Assembly (NCBI RefSeq): GCF_001514205.1
Contig: NZ_KQ948767.1
Span: 175,837 to 239,836, forward strand
DNA: 64,000 nucleotides
DNA from: Streptomyces griseoruber
GTDB taxonomy: Bacteria > Actinomycetota > Actinomycetes > Streptomycetales > Streptomycetaceae
Direction: 5' to 3'
Under the pieces are notes generated by a model. That model did no database searches, had not been told where the DNA came from, and saw nothing but the letters and a program-made list of their open reading frames with translations. Shown here in pieces: positions 49,638-57,559 of this stretch. A program made the position numbers and the translations under genes. How positions within the stretch are numbered: position 1 is the first letter of the stretch; the number at the start of each line of letters is the position of its first letter.

Positions 49638-50708
49638 TCATTGGATCAGGTCGGTGTGCGGATGCTCGGGGGAGGTCGGGCAGACGTAGAGCTGCATGTT
49701 GTCGGTGCTGCCCACTTCTACCTTGGTCGGCTGAGAGGGGGCCTGGCCGGCGAGGTGACCGGCGGCGTAGGCGGCGGCCCGGTCCTCGTACGGCGCCCAG
49801 CCGCGTCGCGCACCACCGTCCCATTCGAAGGAGGCGATGGTGAGCAGTGGGACCATCTGAGCGTCGCAGACGGCGCAGTATCGGCGATACGGGTCGGTGC
49901 GGCCCCACGGGGGCCAGCCGCCGACCTTCCAGCCGGGAGCGTCAGCCAGATTGCCGTCATAGAACTCCGCCGGACAGTCCGCGTACGAGCTGTCCACGCC
50001 GCAGTCGGCTGCCTGCCATCTGCTCCAGTCTCCCAACGCCAGCCGCATCTCCGGACTCAGATCAAGGCTGTTGGGGTACTCGGTGACTGCTTCTGGGGCG
50101 AGCAGACACGGCTCCGGCACATAGCCCGGCCAGTCCGCCTCATACGGTTCTGGCGGTGTGGCGAGGATGTCGACGACCGCGGCGGCGGACCGCCAGAACA
50201 GTGCGGTCGACGGCTTGTAATCCGGATCATGGTCGTAGGGGCACCAGAGAACCTGGAGCAGGTCGGCCTGTCCGGGCGGCCGCAACAGCGGTACGTCGCG
50301 CAGATACAGTTGGGCCACGGGCAACATGGGGACCGGGCACTCCGCGGGCCACGGAGGGCCGGCGTCGAGTCGCTCCGCGAGCCTCGCGGCGTTCCGTTCC
50401 TTGATCGCCTCTTCCTCGGGCGTGGACTCGGGACCGTGGGGATCATGGTGCCGCCGGGCCCGCCTACGCCTGTCGAGCCGCACTTCTGCCGGCGACCGGC
50501 GGAACCCACTGTCCAGGTGCGTGCCTTCGCAGTGCGGCCACGGTTCCTCAGCCGGCCACAGCAACGGCCCCCCGACCGAGCTCTCCCTGATCGAAGGTGA
50601 CCCGGCACGAGGATGCAGCCGAATCGCGGCACGCGCCAACGGAGCGAGCTCCGGAAAGACCGCGGTGACATCGACAGGACGCGGCGGCGTAGTACGTACG
50701 AAGACCAT
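49638..50708 (-). CDS. Conserved hypothetical, DUF1963-like
   Basis: Protein of 356 residues without signal or membrane segments, rich in Trp/Pro/Cys. The N-terminal RTTPPRPVDVTAVFPELAPL followed by ESSVGGPLLWPAEEPWPHC, and the later LYLRDVPLLRPPGQADLLQV, WCPYDHDP, SSYADCPAEFYDGNLADAPG, GWKVGGWPPW and NMQLYVCPTSPEHPH, match the layout of DUF1963-type proteins of Streptomyces, whose function is unknown. The ATG at 50708 has AGGAT 8 bp upstream. A dibasic segment (DRRRRARRHH) near residue 80 is odd and may be a local insertion. Confidence 0.65.
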   Translation of the reverse strand: MVFVRTTPPRPVDVTAVFPELAPLARAAIRLHPRAGSPSIRESSVGGPLLWPAEEPWPHCEGTHLDSGFRRSPAEVRLDRRRRARRHHDPHGPESTPEEEAIKERNAARLAERLDAGPPWPAECPVPMLPVAQLYLRDVPLLRPPGQADLLQVLWCPYDHDPDYKPSTALFWRSAAAVVDILATPPEPYEADWPGYVPEPCLLAPEAVTEYPNSLDLSPEMRLALGDWSRWQAADCGVDSSYADCPAEFYDGNLADAPGWKVGGWPPWGRTDPYRRYCAVCDAQMVPLLTIASFEWDGGARRGWAPYEDRAAAYAAGHLAGQAPSQPTKVEVGSTDNMQLYVCPTSPEHPHTDLIQ

Positions 50709-50940
50709 GCCGGTGATCCTGCCACCAGCCACCGACAGTCCCCGATCCCCTCAACCGGCGTCGCTGCTCAGCCGGTAAGCCCTGGGACCCCATCCGTTTC
50801 GGCCAGGTGCCGCTCGTCGATCGGGCTGATGCTGCGCTACGCCTCGTCGTCACCGGCTTGACCACATCGACGCCCGGCGGAACTCTGCGGGTACAGCCGC
50901 CTGCTGGCTCAGGCGGACTTGCTGTTGGGGGGAGCCATCC

Positions 50941-51147
50941 GTGGAGTTCTTCGCGACCGTCGTGCTCGTTTCGTTGTTGCTCTGGATCGTCTGGTCGTTC
51001 GTGTCGGTTCTCCGGGGCGGGAACGGGGGCGAGACCAGGAGCGAGCCGCTGTCCGTGGGGCAGTGGGCCGTCAGGATCGCAGGGCCTCCTGTGCTGGGGC
51101 TGATCGCGGCCTCGATAGGTCAGGGCCTGGCGTCCGTGGGCCGCTGA
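50941..51147 (+). CDS. Small membrane protein
   Basis: Peptide of 68 residues beginning with a hydrophobic helix (MEFFATVVLVSLLLWIVWSF) and containing a second hydrophobic segment near the end (IAGPPVLGLIAASIGQGLAS). GGGGGGAG precedes the GTG. The layout is two helices with a charged loop. Function unknown; the next gene also encodes a membrane protein. Confidence 0.6.
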   Translation: MEFFATVVLVSLLLWIVWSFVSVLRGGNGGETRSEPLSVGQWAVRIAGPPVLGLIAASIGQGLASVGR

Positions 51148-51285
51148 ACGCAGCGGCCGGCTACTCGGCGGAAGTCGTTCTGGCGCAATCTCGCCATCGG
51201 CGCTCTTCGCCTGAGCCCTGATAGCACCGCCCCACGCATGGGTACTCAAGGAACATGACATCTCCGGAGGGGGCGGTGGTGCGGG

Positions 51286-52041
51286 GTGAAAGAGACGGTG
51301 CTGAGACGGCTGCGCCCGCCTGTGCCGGGAACGCGTCGGGCCGTGCGTCAACGGGAGCGGCTGGAGAGGCGGTTGAGAGGGATCAACCGGCTCACCTGGC
51401 GGGGTGTGGGGAAAGTCGTCGGCGGGACCTTCATGTTGGCCTTCGCTCTCGTCGTCCCGCAGGGGCTGTTCGAAAGCATTGACTCCCGGTTCGGCCACCT
51501 GGCCGCCGGGCTCTTCGTACTGCCGTTCGTTGTCCTGTCGGTGCCCTTCATGCGGTATCTCCGTCGGCGCGACGGCGTCTACAAACCGAGGGAACTCGCG
51601 GGGCTGGACGAGTGGGGGCTGGCGAAGGCGGCAGAACGGATACTGCGGCGGGAGGGCTTCTGGCGCGTCATCTCCGAGACCGTGGAGGGCAGACCCCGGG
51701 TGTTCGCCTGGCATCCTGGTCACGAAACGCTTGAGATCGCCGTCCACACGGGCCCTGCTCCGCTGCGGGATACGGCTCCCCTGTGGGATGCGGTGCCGTT
51801 CGGCCCCGGACGCACGGCCCGGCTGGTGATCAGTGTCGAGCAGTTCACCGGAAAGGACGCCCGGTGGGCCGCCGATCAAGGGGTGCACCTACTCGACGCC
51901 GACTACCTGAAGCGGTGGGCGGCGGAAGACTATCTGCACCGCCTGGTCAGCCTCTGGCCGTCCTCGCCCGCCTCGCGGGAGGTGGTCGGGGGCAGGCCGA
52001 TATACCCCGCCAACTCCAAAGGCAGACGGGGTCGGCGATGA
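51286..52041 (+). CDS. Membrane protein with Mrr/restriction-endonuclease-like domain
   Basis: Protein of 251 residues. Two transmembrane helices at about 44-65 and 72-95 (GGTFMLAFALVVPQGLFES, GLFVLPFVVLSVPFMRYL) precede a cytoplasmic domain (105-251). That domain begins LDEWGLAKAAERILRREGFW and ends ARLVISVEQFTGKDARWAAD then GVHLLDADYLKRW. This is the layout of Mrr-type PD-(D/E)xK domains, but the D...ExK/QxK catalytic strand reads ETLEIAVHTG, without the Lys. It is probably not a nuclease. The GTG start follows a GGAGGGGG cluster 20-30 bp upstream. Confidence 0.65.
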   Translation: MKETVLRRLRPPVPGTRRAVRQRERLERRLRGINRLTWRGVGKVVGGTFMLAFALVVPQGLFESIDSRFGHLAAGLFVLPFVVLSVPFMRYLRRRDGVYKPRELAGLDEWGLAKAAERILRREGFWRVISETVEGRPRVFAWHPGHETLEIAVHTGPAPLRDTAPLWDAVPFGPGRTARLVISVEQFTGKDARWAADQGVHLLDADYLKRWAAEDYLHRLVSLWPSSPASREVVGGRPIYPANSKGRRGRR

Positions 52042-52479
52042 TGCGTCGGCAGCACGGTCTTCCCCTCGGATCGCCTGCAGATCGCCGCGAATCGGATGTC
52101 GCGCGACGACGCCGAAGCCTTGCTGGGATTCACCGCAACCAGGGGCACCCGGCGCTCGCGACGCGATGAACGAGTGGCCGTGATCGGCGTCCGTCGCTGG
52201 ATCTCGTGGTCCCGGGCCGGTTCCTCCCGGACATTGCCGCGAAGCGCGAGGCAGGCGTCGTCGCCCGACGGGACGTCCACGGTGCCCTGGAACCGGACCA
52301 TGGCGAGGACGGAACGGTGCAGCACCGGGTCGGGCGGCGCGGTCTGCGGCGGAGCGGACGACATGCCGTGGGGACAGCGCGTCGCCCACGTCCTGGACCC
52401 CGACGCAACGCGGTGAACCTCACCCAGCCGATCCCGGCCACATGCGGGGGAGCCGCATCCGGCGGCGCGGCGCGTCCAC
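52042..52479. other. Intergenic stretch without a supported gene
   Basis: Minus-strand frames in 52100-52360 (for example VLAMVRFQGTVDVPSGDDAC) read somewhat like protein, but no start with context and no family can be given. Confidence 0.4.
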
Positions 52480-52663
52480 CGAAGCCGCCCGCACGCCCGG
52501 CGACACCGACCTCGCCGATCTGTACTACCGCAGCGGCCGACAACATTTCCACCACCGCGTCCTCGGCGACCTCGACCTCGACCACGACGCCCTGGAGATC
52601 CCCGCCGGCCCCGGCCCGGCGATCGTCCCCTGCCCCCTCGCCCCCACCTCGCCGCACAGGTGA
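52480..52663 (+). pseudogene. MmyB-type XRE regulator C-terminal fragment
   Basis: The plus strand reads DLYYRSGRQHFHHRVLGDLD followed by LDHDALEIPAGPG. This resembles the end of the ligand-binding (MLTR_LBD) domain of MmyB-type regulators (TGxKRFxHPVVGDLxLxYExLELPxDPG). No HTH is present. An intact paralogue of the same family lies immediately downstream on the opposite strand. Confidence 0.6.
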
Positions 52664-52810
52664 CCGGCCCACTGCGACAACCACAGCTTGTCAGCCCCCC
52701 GACATCACACCGGCAAGGTCAGTGAGGGCGTTTTCCGGAGGGTCGCGTGGAGATCCTGCCCTTTCTGGTGGATGGGCTGGAGTGCGGTGTTGCTCCGTAC
52801 AAGGCGAGGA

Positions 52811-53590
52811 CTAGATTCCGTCGGCCTCCTCGAAGTAGGCGGCGCTCTCCGCGTCCGCCGGGTAGTACGACTCGATCGCGACCTCGTCCAGCGTGATGTC
52901 CATCGGGGTACCGAACGTGGTGATGGTCGAGAACAGCCGCAGCTCTCGTCCGTGGAAGCGAAGGATCATCGGGATCACGACATCGGATTCGACCGATCGG
53001 CTCGACGCGTCCTCGGAGTTGGGCTCCAGCAGTTCCTCATAGAGCGCAGTGAGCTCGGCGTCGGGAGCAAGGGCGAGCTGACGCGTGATTCGGGAGCGGA
53101 ACACCGCACGTACGTCGGCCAGGTTGACGACCAGAGGAGCGAACCCGCGCGGGTCCAGTCCCAGCCGCACCAGATTGATCGGCGGCCGTAGCAGGTCGGG
53201 ATCGACGTCCGCGTAGAATGGCTCGACCGCGCGATTGGTCATCACGATGTTCCACCGGCGGTCAAAGGCCAACGCCGGGTACGGCTCATGCGCGCGGAGC
53301 ACCCTCGCGACCGCGTCCCGGGCCGCCGACAGCGCGTCGTCATCGAGTGGCCGTTCGGCGTACCGGGGTGCGAAGCCGGCCGCGAGCAACAGCCGGTTGC
53401 GATCACGCAACGGCACGTCGAGCTGGGCCGCGAGCCGGAGGACCATGTCGGCGCTCGGGTTGGACTTGCCCGTCTCGACCAGGCTGACGTGACGAGCCGA
53501 GACGTCGGCCGCGATCGCGAGATCGAGTTGGCTGAGTCGTCGGCGATGCCGCCACTGCCGTAACAACTCCCCGACGGTATGCACAGGCAT
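52811..53590 (-). CDS. XRE-family regulator with MmyB-like ligand domain
   Basis: Regulator of 259 residues. The HTH (residues 7-65) is LLRQWRHRRRLSQLDLAIAA then SARHVSLVETGKSNPSADMV. The C-terminal MLTR_LBD-type domain (about 85-255) includes YPALAFDRRWNIVMTNRAVE, DLLRPPINLVRLGLDPRGF and PMILRFHGRELRLFSTITTFG. The ATG at 53590 lies 80 bp from the divergent SnoaL-like gene, its likely target. Members usually repress or activate a neighbouring enzyme gene on binding a lipophilic ligand. Confidence 0.93.
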   Translation of the reverse strand: MPVHTVGELLRQWRHRRRLSQLDLAIAADVSARHVSLVETGKSNPSADMVLRLAAQLDVPLRDRNRLLLAAGFAPRYAERPLDDDALSAARDAVARVLRAHEPYPALAFDRRWNIVMTNRAVEPFYADVDPDLLRPPINLVRLGLDPRGFAPLVVNLADVRAVFRSRITRQLALAPDAELTALYEELLEPNSEDASSRSVESDVVIPMILRFHGRELRLFSTITTFGTPMDITLDEVAIESYYPADAESAAYFEEADGI

Positions 53591-53670
53591 CGACAGTACT
53601 CATCGGAGAGCCGTACGTCATGAAGTCCGACTTCATCGACAACCGTCACGACCGCGGAAACACTGCGTCC

Positions 53671-54060
53671 ATGACCACGGACAACAAGAACATCGTTCAA
53701 CGGGCACTGGCGGAACTGATCGAGACGGGCAGCGCCGACGCGCTCGAACCGTTGCTGAGCGATGACTTCGTCCATCACAGGCCGGACTCGACCACCTCGA
53801 CCAAGGCGGAATGGCTCGCCGCCGTACAGGCAGCGCTCCTTCCGCTCGCCGCTATGCGGGTCGAGGTCCACCACCTGCTGGCCGACGGTGATCACGTCGT
53901 GATGCACTCGCGGCGGCAACTCCCCGATGCCGGGCCGGAGATCGCGGTCGTCGATATCTGGCGGATCGACGACGGGTTGATCGCCGAGGGCTGGGAGATC
54001 ATCGAGCCGGTGGCTCAGGCGGCCGCCAATCTGGTGTGGTGGGAGCCCGCTGAGCGCTGA
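53671..54060 (+). CDS. SnoaL-like/NTF2-fold protein
   Basis: Protein of 129 residues with the alpha+beta cone-shaped fold of SnoaL/ketosteroid-isomerase-like proteins (ALAELIETGSADALEPLLSD, DFVHHRPDSTTSTK, DIWRIDDGLIAEGWEIIEP). Cytoplasmic; it could be a small-molecule isomerase, hydrolase or binding protein. The ATG at 53671 is preferred; an in-frame ATG at 53620 gives 17 extra residues in the promoter region. It is divergent from the XRE regulator. Confidence 0.85.
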   Translation: MTTDNKNIVQRALAELIETGSADALEPLLSDDFVHHRPDSTTSTKAEWLAAVQAALLPLAAMRVEVHHLLADGDHVVMHSRRQLPDAGPEIAVVDIWRIDDGLIAEGWEIIEPVAQAAANLVWWEPAER

Positions 54061-54289
54061 TCGGTCGTATCTCGCCTCCGTCGTCGACGACAAGCGGGTG
54101 AGGGTGCGACTCCTGCTCAGCGGGGGCAGGTATCCGCCCAGCTCATGGGTCCCTCCAGGAAAGCCGTGCCCACCGGCAGCGATCAGGACCCACGCGACCG
54201 GTCAACCCACCGGCCTGGGCCCTGCCCTCACCAAGGGGGCCGGGTCCTGCAAGCCACGCCTGCCAGGTACGGCATGCCTACCGTTCTCG
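54061..54289. other. Intergenic stretch without a supported gene
   Basis: Between the SnoaL-like gene and the ISL3 scar. No frame reads like a protein. Confidence 0.4.
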
Positions 54290-54630
54290 TGAACATCGGC
54301 TTCGGCAGCGGCGGGCCGCTTCCCGAAGCGCCGCACATCTGCTGTCGGGATTCGGGCTCTGGTCCACTTCTTGTGGAGCGGTGACTTTCGGTCACGCCAG
54401 CAGGACGTGTCTGCGGAGGAGATGGTGCGAGGCCGACGGTAACGGCATCGAGGTAGGTGGGTGGCACGGGGGCGAAGGAGCGTACCTGCGCGGCGAGCGC
54501 TGTCAGTTCGGGGTGGGTGGACAGGACGGCCTTGCGCTGGACTCGCTCTGCCTCGGCCAGAGCATCGGGAAGGGTGGGGAGCCAGCGAGTGACAGCGCGG
54601 GCCGACGGCGGGCGAGGGCCGACCGGCTGG
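54290..54630 (-). pseudogene. ISL3-type transposase remnant
   Basis: The minus strand reads LPTLPDALAEAERVQRKAVL, THPELTALAAQVRSFA and, after a gap of about 20 residues, YLDAVTVGLA followed by frame-shifted sequence. This is the C-terminal region of ISL3-type transposases (CPELxALAxHVRxFA...DxDAVTAGLTLPxSSG). Truncated and frame-shifted. Confidence 0.6.
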
Positions 54631-54649
54631 GGCGAGTTTCCAGGCGTTC

Positions 54650-54750
54650 GTGCAGCCTGGTCCGCGACCACGGCGACGAGGTCGAGACCCTCTGCGCGCA
54701 CGACGCGTGGGAACTGGCCCGCCACCAGGGCGCCCGGTGGGGGCGGCCCC
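54650..54750 (+). pseudogene. MBL-fold hydrolase C-terminal fragment
   Basis: The plus strand reads LVRDHGDEVETLCAHDAWEL followed by ARHQG, almost identical to LVRDHGDEVEVFCAHDPWEL at the end of the hydrolase at the left edge of the window. It has neither start nor MBL core, so it is a scar of a second copy. Confidence 0.75.
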
Positions 54751-55193
54751 GGGCGGTGTGCGCGATTGCCCTGGAGCCGAGCCGACGGCCGTCACCCACT
54801 ACTCTGTGTCCCGCTCCGGCAGTGGGGGAGCAGCTGGTGGGACCGGGCGTGCGGCCCTCCGAGGGGAGTGACGGCCGAGGCTAGAGATCTCGTGGTCGTC
54901 GCCCCCGTTCCGGTCCTGATCGACCGGCGATTCCAGCGTCGGAGTCGGTCTCGCCCGTCATCCGCCCTGGTGCCGCGGGAGCGGATCAGGCGCCGGGAAC
55001 CGAGATGATCGGCCGATCGTCCTAGGGGACGTGCCTCGCGTTCTCACCCCTGGAACCGGCCCGCATGCGGTGCCGGGCGTGGGCAACGATGTCACGCGTG
55101 CGGCTTTTGACCAGAAGCCGGCGCTCCGTGGCGAACACTCCGCGGCAGCCGGAACCGCCGCGATCCTGGCGACCACATCGGGGGAAAGTCGGT
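54751..55193. other. Intergenic region before the FHA-kinase operon
   Basis: No gene. It should hold the promoter for the FHA-kinase pair, but I could not pick out convincing -35 and -10 boxes. GGGGAAAG just before 55194 is the ribosome binding site of the first gene. Confidence 0.4.
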
Positions 55194-55988
55194 ATGGAAA
55201 CGATCATTGTGCAGCCGCCCGGTCCGTCACGGCCGGGTGATGCCGCCGCGGGCGGGCCCGAGCTGCTGCACATGGGACCGGGCGACGTGGCCGACTTCGG
55301 GCGCGGGCTGCCCGGCGGCCGGGAAGTCTCCATCGTGCTGCCCGACCCCGGGATCTCCCGGCGGGCGGGGCGGCTGGAGGCGGCCGAGGACTACTGGCGG
55401 CTGTCGAACTTCAGCCGTGACACCGCGTATGCGGTCGAGAACCTGGAGGGTGCCGGCGAGTACATCACCGTCGCGCCCGGTCGGCTCGGAGCGCCGGTGC
55501 CCTTCGAGTTCTCCAGAGTCGTGCTGCCCGCGCTGTGCGGGACCGTCGACTTCAAGGTGTTCGCCCCGCAGCACGCCTATCTGGACGAGCGGTCCTCGCC
55601 CGGCGCCGGGGAGTCGACCGTGCACCCCTACGCACTCGATACGACGGCGAAGTACTTCCTGGTGCTGGTGGCCCTGTGCGAGCCGCGGCTGCGCGACCCC
55701 TCGGACAGCGCACTGCCGGGCGCCGGGGACATCGCGGAGCGGCTTGGCCCGCTGGAGAGCTGTCGTGGTCTGACCCGCTCCGCGGTGAACTACCACATCG
55801 ACTACCTGGCCTTTGCCAAGCTGCGCCTGGACCTCGGCGACGAGCCCGGAGCGGACGGCAACGGCCGCACCGGCGCCAAGCGCGCCCGGCTGGCCTCCCT
55901 CGCCCTGCGCTTCGGCCTGGTGCGCGAGGAGCATCTCGCCCTGTTACCGTCCCGCAGGCGGCCCGTCCCACAGGGGAGCGGCACGTGA
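55194..55988 (+). CDS. FHA-like domain protein with putative winged helix
   Basis: Cytoplasmic protein of 264 residues. Residues 20-110 resemble an FHA phosphothreonine-binding domain: GREVSIVLPDPGISRRAGRL (SRR in place of SRxH) and YWRLSNFSRDTAYAVENLEG. Residues about 170-225 read like a winged helix (ERLGPLESCRGLTRSAVNYH, IDYLAFAKLRLDLG), followed by a basic tail. The arrangement suggests a regulator that reads phosphorylation by its neighbour. The stop overlaps the kinase start by 4 bp (GTGA), so the two are translated together. The ATG has GGGGAAAG. The FHA match is by eye and moderate. Confidence 0.7.
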   Translation: METIIVQPPGPSRPGDAAAGGPELLHMGPGDVADFGRGLPGGREVSIVLPDPGISRRAGRLEAAEDYWRLSNFSRDTAYAVENLEGAGEYITVAPGRLGAPVPFEFSRVVLPALCGTVDFKVFAPQHAYLDERSSPGAGESTVHPYALDTTAKYFLVLVALCEPRLRDPSDSALPGAGDIAERLGPLESCRGLTRSAVNYHIDYLAFAKLRLDLGDEPGADGNGRTGAKRARLASLALRFGLVREEHLALLPSRRRPVPQGSGT

Positions 55989-57532
55989 CCTCGTCGGGCG
56001 CCGAGGAGGGCGCCCTCGAAACGCCGCGTCTGCCGGCGGGTTTCCGCATCGAGGGCTGGGAGTTGGATGCCGTCATCGGGTCGGGCGGTTGGGGAACCGT
56101 GTACGAGGCTCGCGCGGTGGCCGACGGCGCGATCGCGGCGGTGAAGGTGCTGCCGACGGGCGCCTTGGCACCCGGCCAGCGTGCCGCGCTCGGCGAACTG
56201 GTCGCGCGCGAGGTGCGGTTCAGCGCCGAGGCGGACCACCCCCACCTGGTGCGGACTCGTGCCGTGTGCACCGTGGACGCGCCGGACCTGCCCGCGCTGG
56301 ACGGTGCGATCGCGCTCGTCATGGACCGGGCCGAGGCCAGTCTGCGTCAGGTGCTGGACGCTGCCGGGCTGGGCGTCCCGATCCCGGACGCCGAGCGGGT
56401 CCTGCGCGGCGTCGCCGCCGGGCTTGCCCATATGCACGGCGCCGGCTGGGTGCACGGCGACCTCAAACCCGCCAACGTGCTGCTGGGCGCGGACGGCGCG
56501 GTCTGGCTCGCCGATTTCGGCCTGGCCACCGAACTCGAGGGCACCCACGCCTATGTGCCGCCGCTCGGCACGCTCGACCATGTGCCGCCCGAGTGGTGGT
56601 CCCAGCGCACCGGAGCCGGCGGGACGGTGACGCGGCCGACCGCCGACATCTGGGCCTTCGGCGTCCTGGCCCACCAGGTGCTCACCGGTGGCCTCCACCC
56701 GTTCCCCGGCGCCACCGCCCGCGCCCGCTCGCTCGCCGCCCAGGCCTACGCCCGCGGTACCGCGCCCCTGCGTCTGGACGCCGGACTCGACGAGAACTGG
56801 CGCCGACTCATCGGCGACTGTCTGGCACCCGACCACGCGGGTCGCCTGCGCCACACCGCCGCGAGCCTCAGCGCCCGGATCGAGCAACTGGCACGCCCTC
56901 GTGGCCGGCGCCGCCTGCTGCCGGTCGCCGCTGTGGCGCTCGCCGCAGTGTCGGCCGCCGCCATCGGCGGGGCCGCGCTGGTCGGGGGCGGCGGAGGCGG
57001 GGGTGACGATGATGACGACCAGGGGCGCGGCGCACCGGCCGTCGTCACCGGCGCGTACAGCGGGGCGGCCGAGGAGATCCCGGAGGATTCCGACGTACCC
57101 GAAGCACTGCGCCCGGTCATCGTGAAGGCCGCCCACCGCTGCACCGACGCGGAGGTCACACCCGCGCTGCTCGCCGCCATGCTCAAGGCGGAGAGCGGTT
57201 TCGACGTCAACGCGGCCCGCCCGGCGAGCGAGGAGTACGGCATCGCCATGTGGACGCCGTCGGTGTTTCGGGCCTGGGCGGTCGACGGTGACGGCGACGG
57301 GGACAAGGACTACCGGTCGCCGCCGGACGCGATCTCCACGATGGCGGTCTATGTGTGCTGGCTGGACCAGCAGTTCAAGAAGGCCGACATGCCCGCCGAG
57401 GATCTTCCCGCGCTGATCGCGGCCGGCTACCGCACGAGCGACCGCACCGTCATCGTGGAGGGCGGCGTCCCCGCACGCGTGCGACCGCACGTCGACAAGG
57501 TGCTCCGCTTCCTCGCCGCCTACGAGCGGTGA
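55985..57532 (+). CDS. Membrane Ser/Thr kinase with extracellular transglycosylase-like domain
   Basis: Protein of 515 residues. The Hanks-type kinase domain (about 24-300) has a glycine loop GSGGWGTVY, K54 in AAVKVL, the catalytic loop VHGDLKPANV (H157, D159; Gly in place of the usual Arg) and DFG at 177-179. A basic stop-transfer and a TM (311-333) are followed by a Gly/Asp linker. The outer part (about 370-500) resembles a lytic transglycosylase: LLAAMLKAESGFDVNA with E403, EEYGIAMWTPSVFRAW and an Asp-rich DGDGDGD loop. PASTA repeats, usual for envelope kinases, are absent. GTG start with AGGGGAG. Confidence 0.88.
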   Translation: MTSSGAEEGALETPRLPAGFRIEGWELDAVIGSGGWGTVYEARAVADGAIAAVKVLPTGALAPGQRAALGELVAREVRFSAEADHPHLVRTRAVCTVDAPDLPALDGAIALVMDRAEASLRQVLDAAGLGVPIPDAERVLRGVAAGLAHMHGAGWVHGDLKPANVLLGADGAVWLADFGLATELEGTHAYVPPLGTLDHVPPEWWSQRTGAGGTVTRPTADIWAFGVLAHQVLTGGLHPFPGATARARSLAAQAYARGTAPLRLDAGLDENWRRLIGDCLAPDHAGRLRHTAASLSARIEQLARPRGRRRLLPVAAVALAAVSAAAIGGAALVGGGGGGGDDDDDQGRGAPAVVTGAYSGAAEEIPEDSDVPEALRPVIVKAAHRCTDAEVTPALLAAMLKAESGFDVNAARPASEEYGIAMWTPSVFRAWAVDGDGDGDKDYRSPPDAISTMAVYVCWLDQQFKKADMPAEDLPALIAAGYRTSDRTVIVEGGVPARVRPHVDKVLRFLAAYER

Positions 57533-57559
57533 GGAGGCGGAGCTGTCGTTCAAGGCTGT

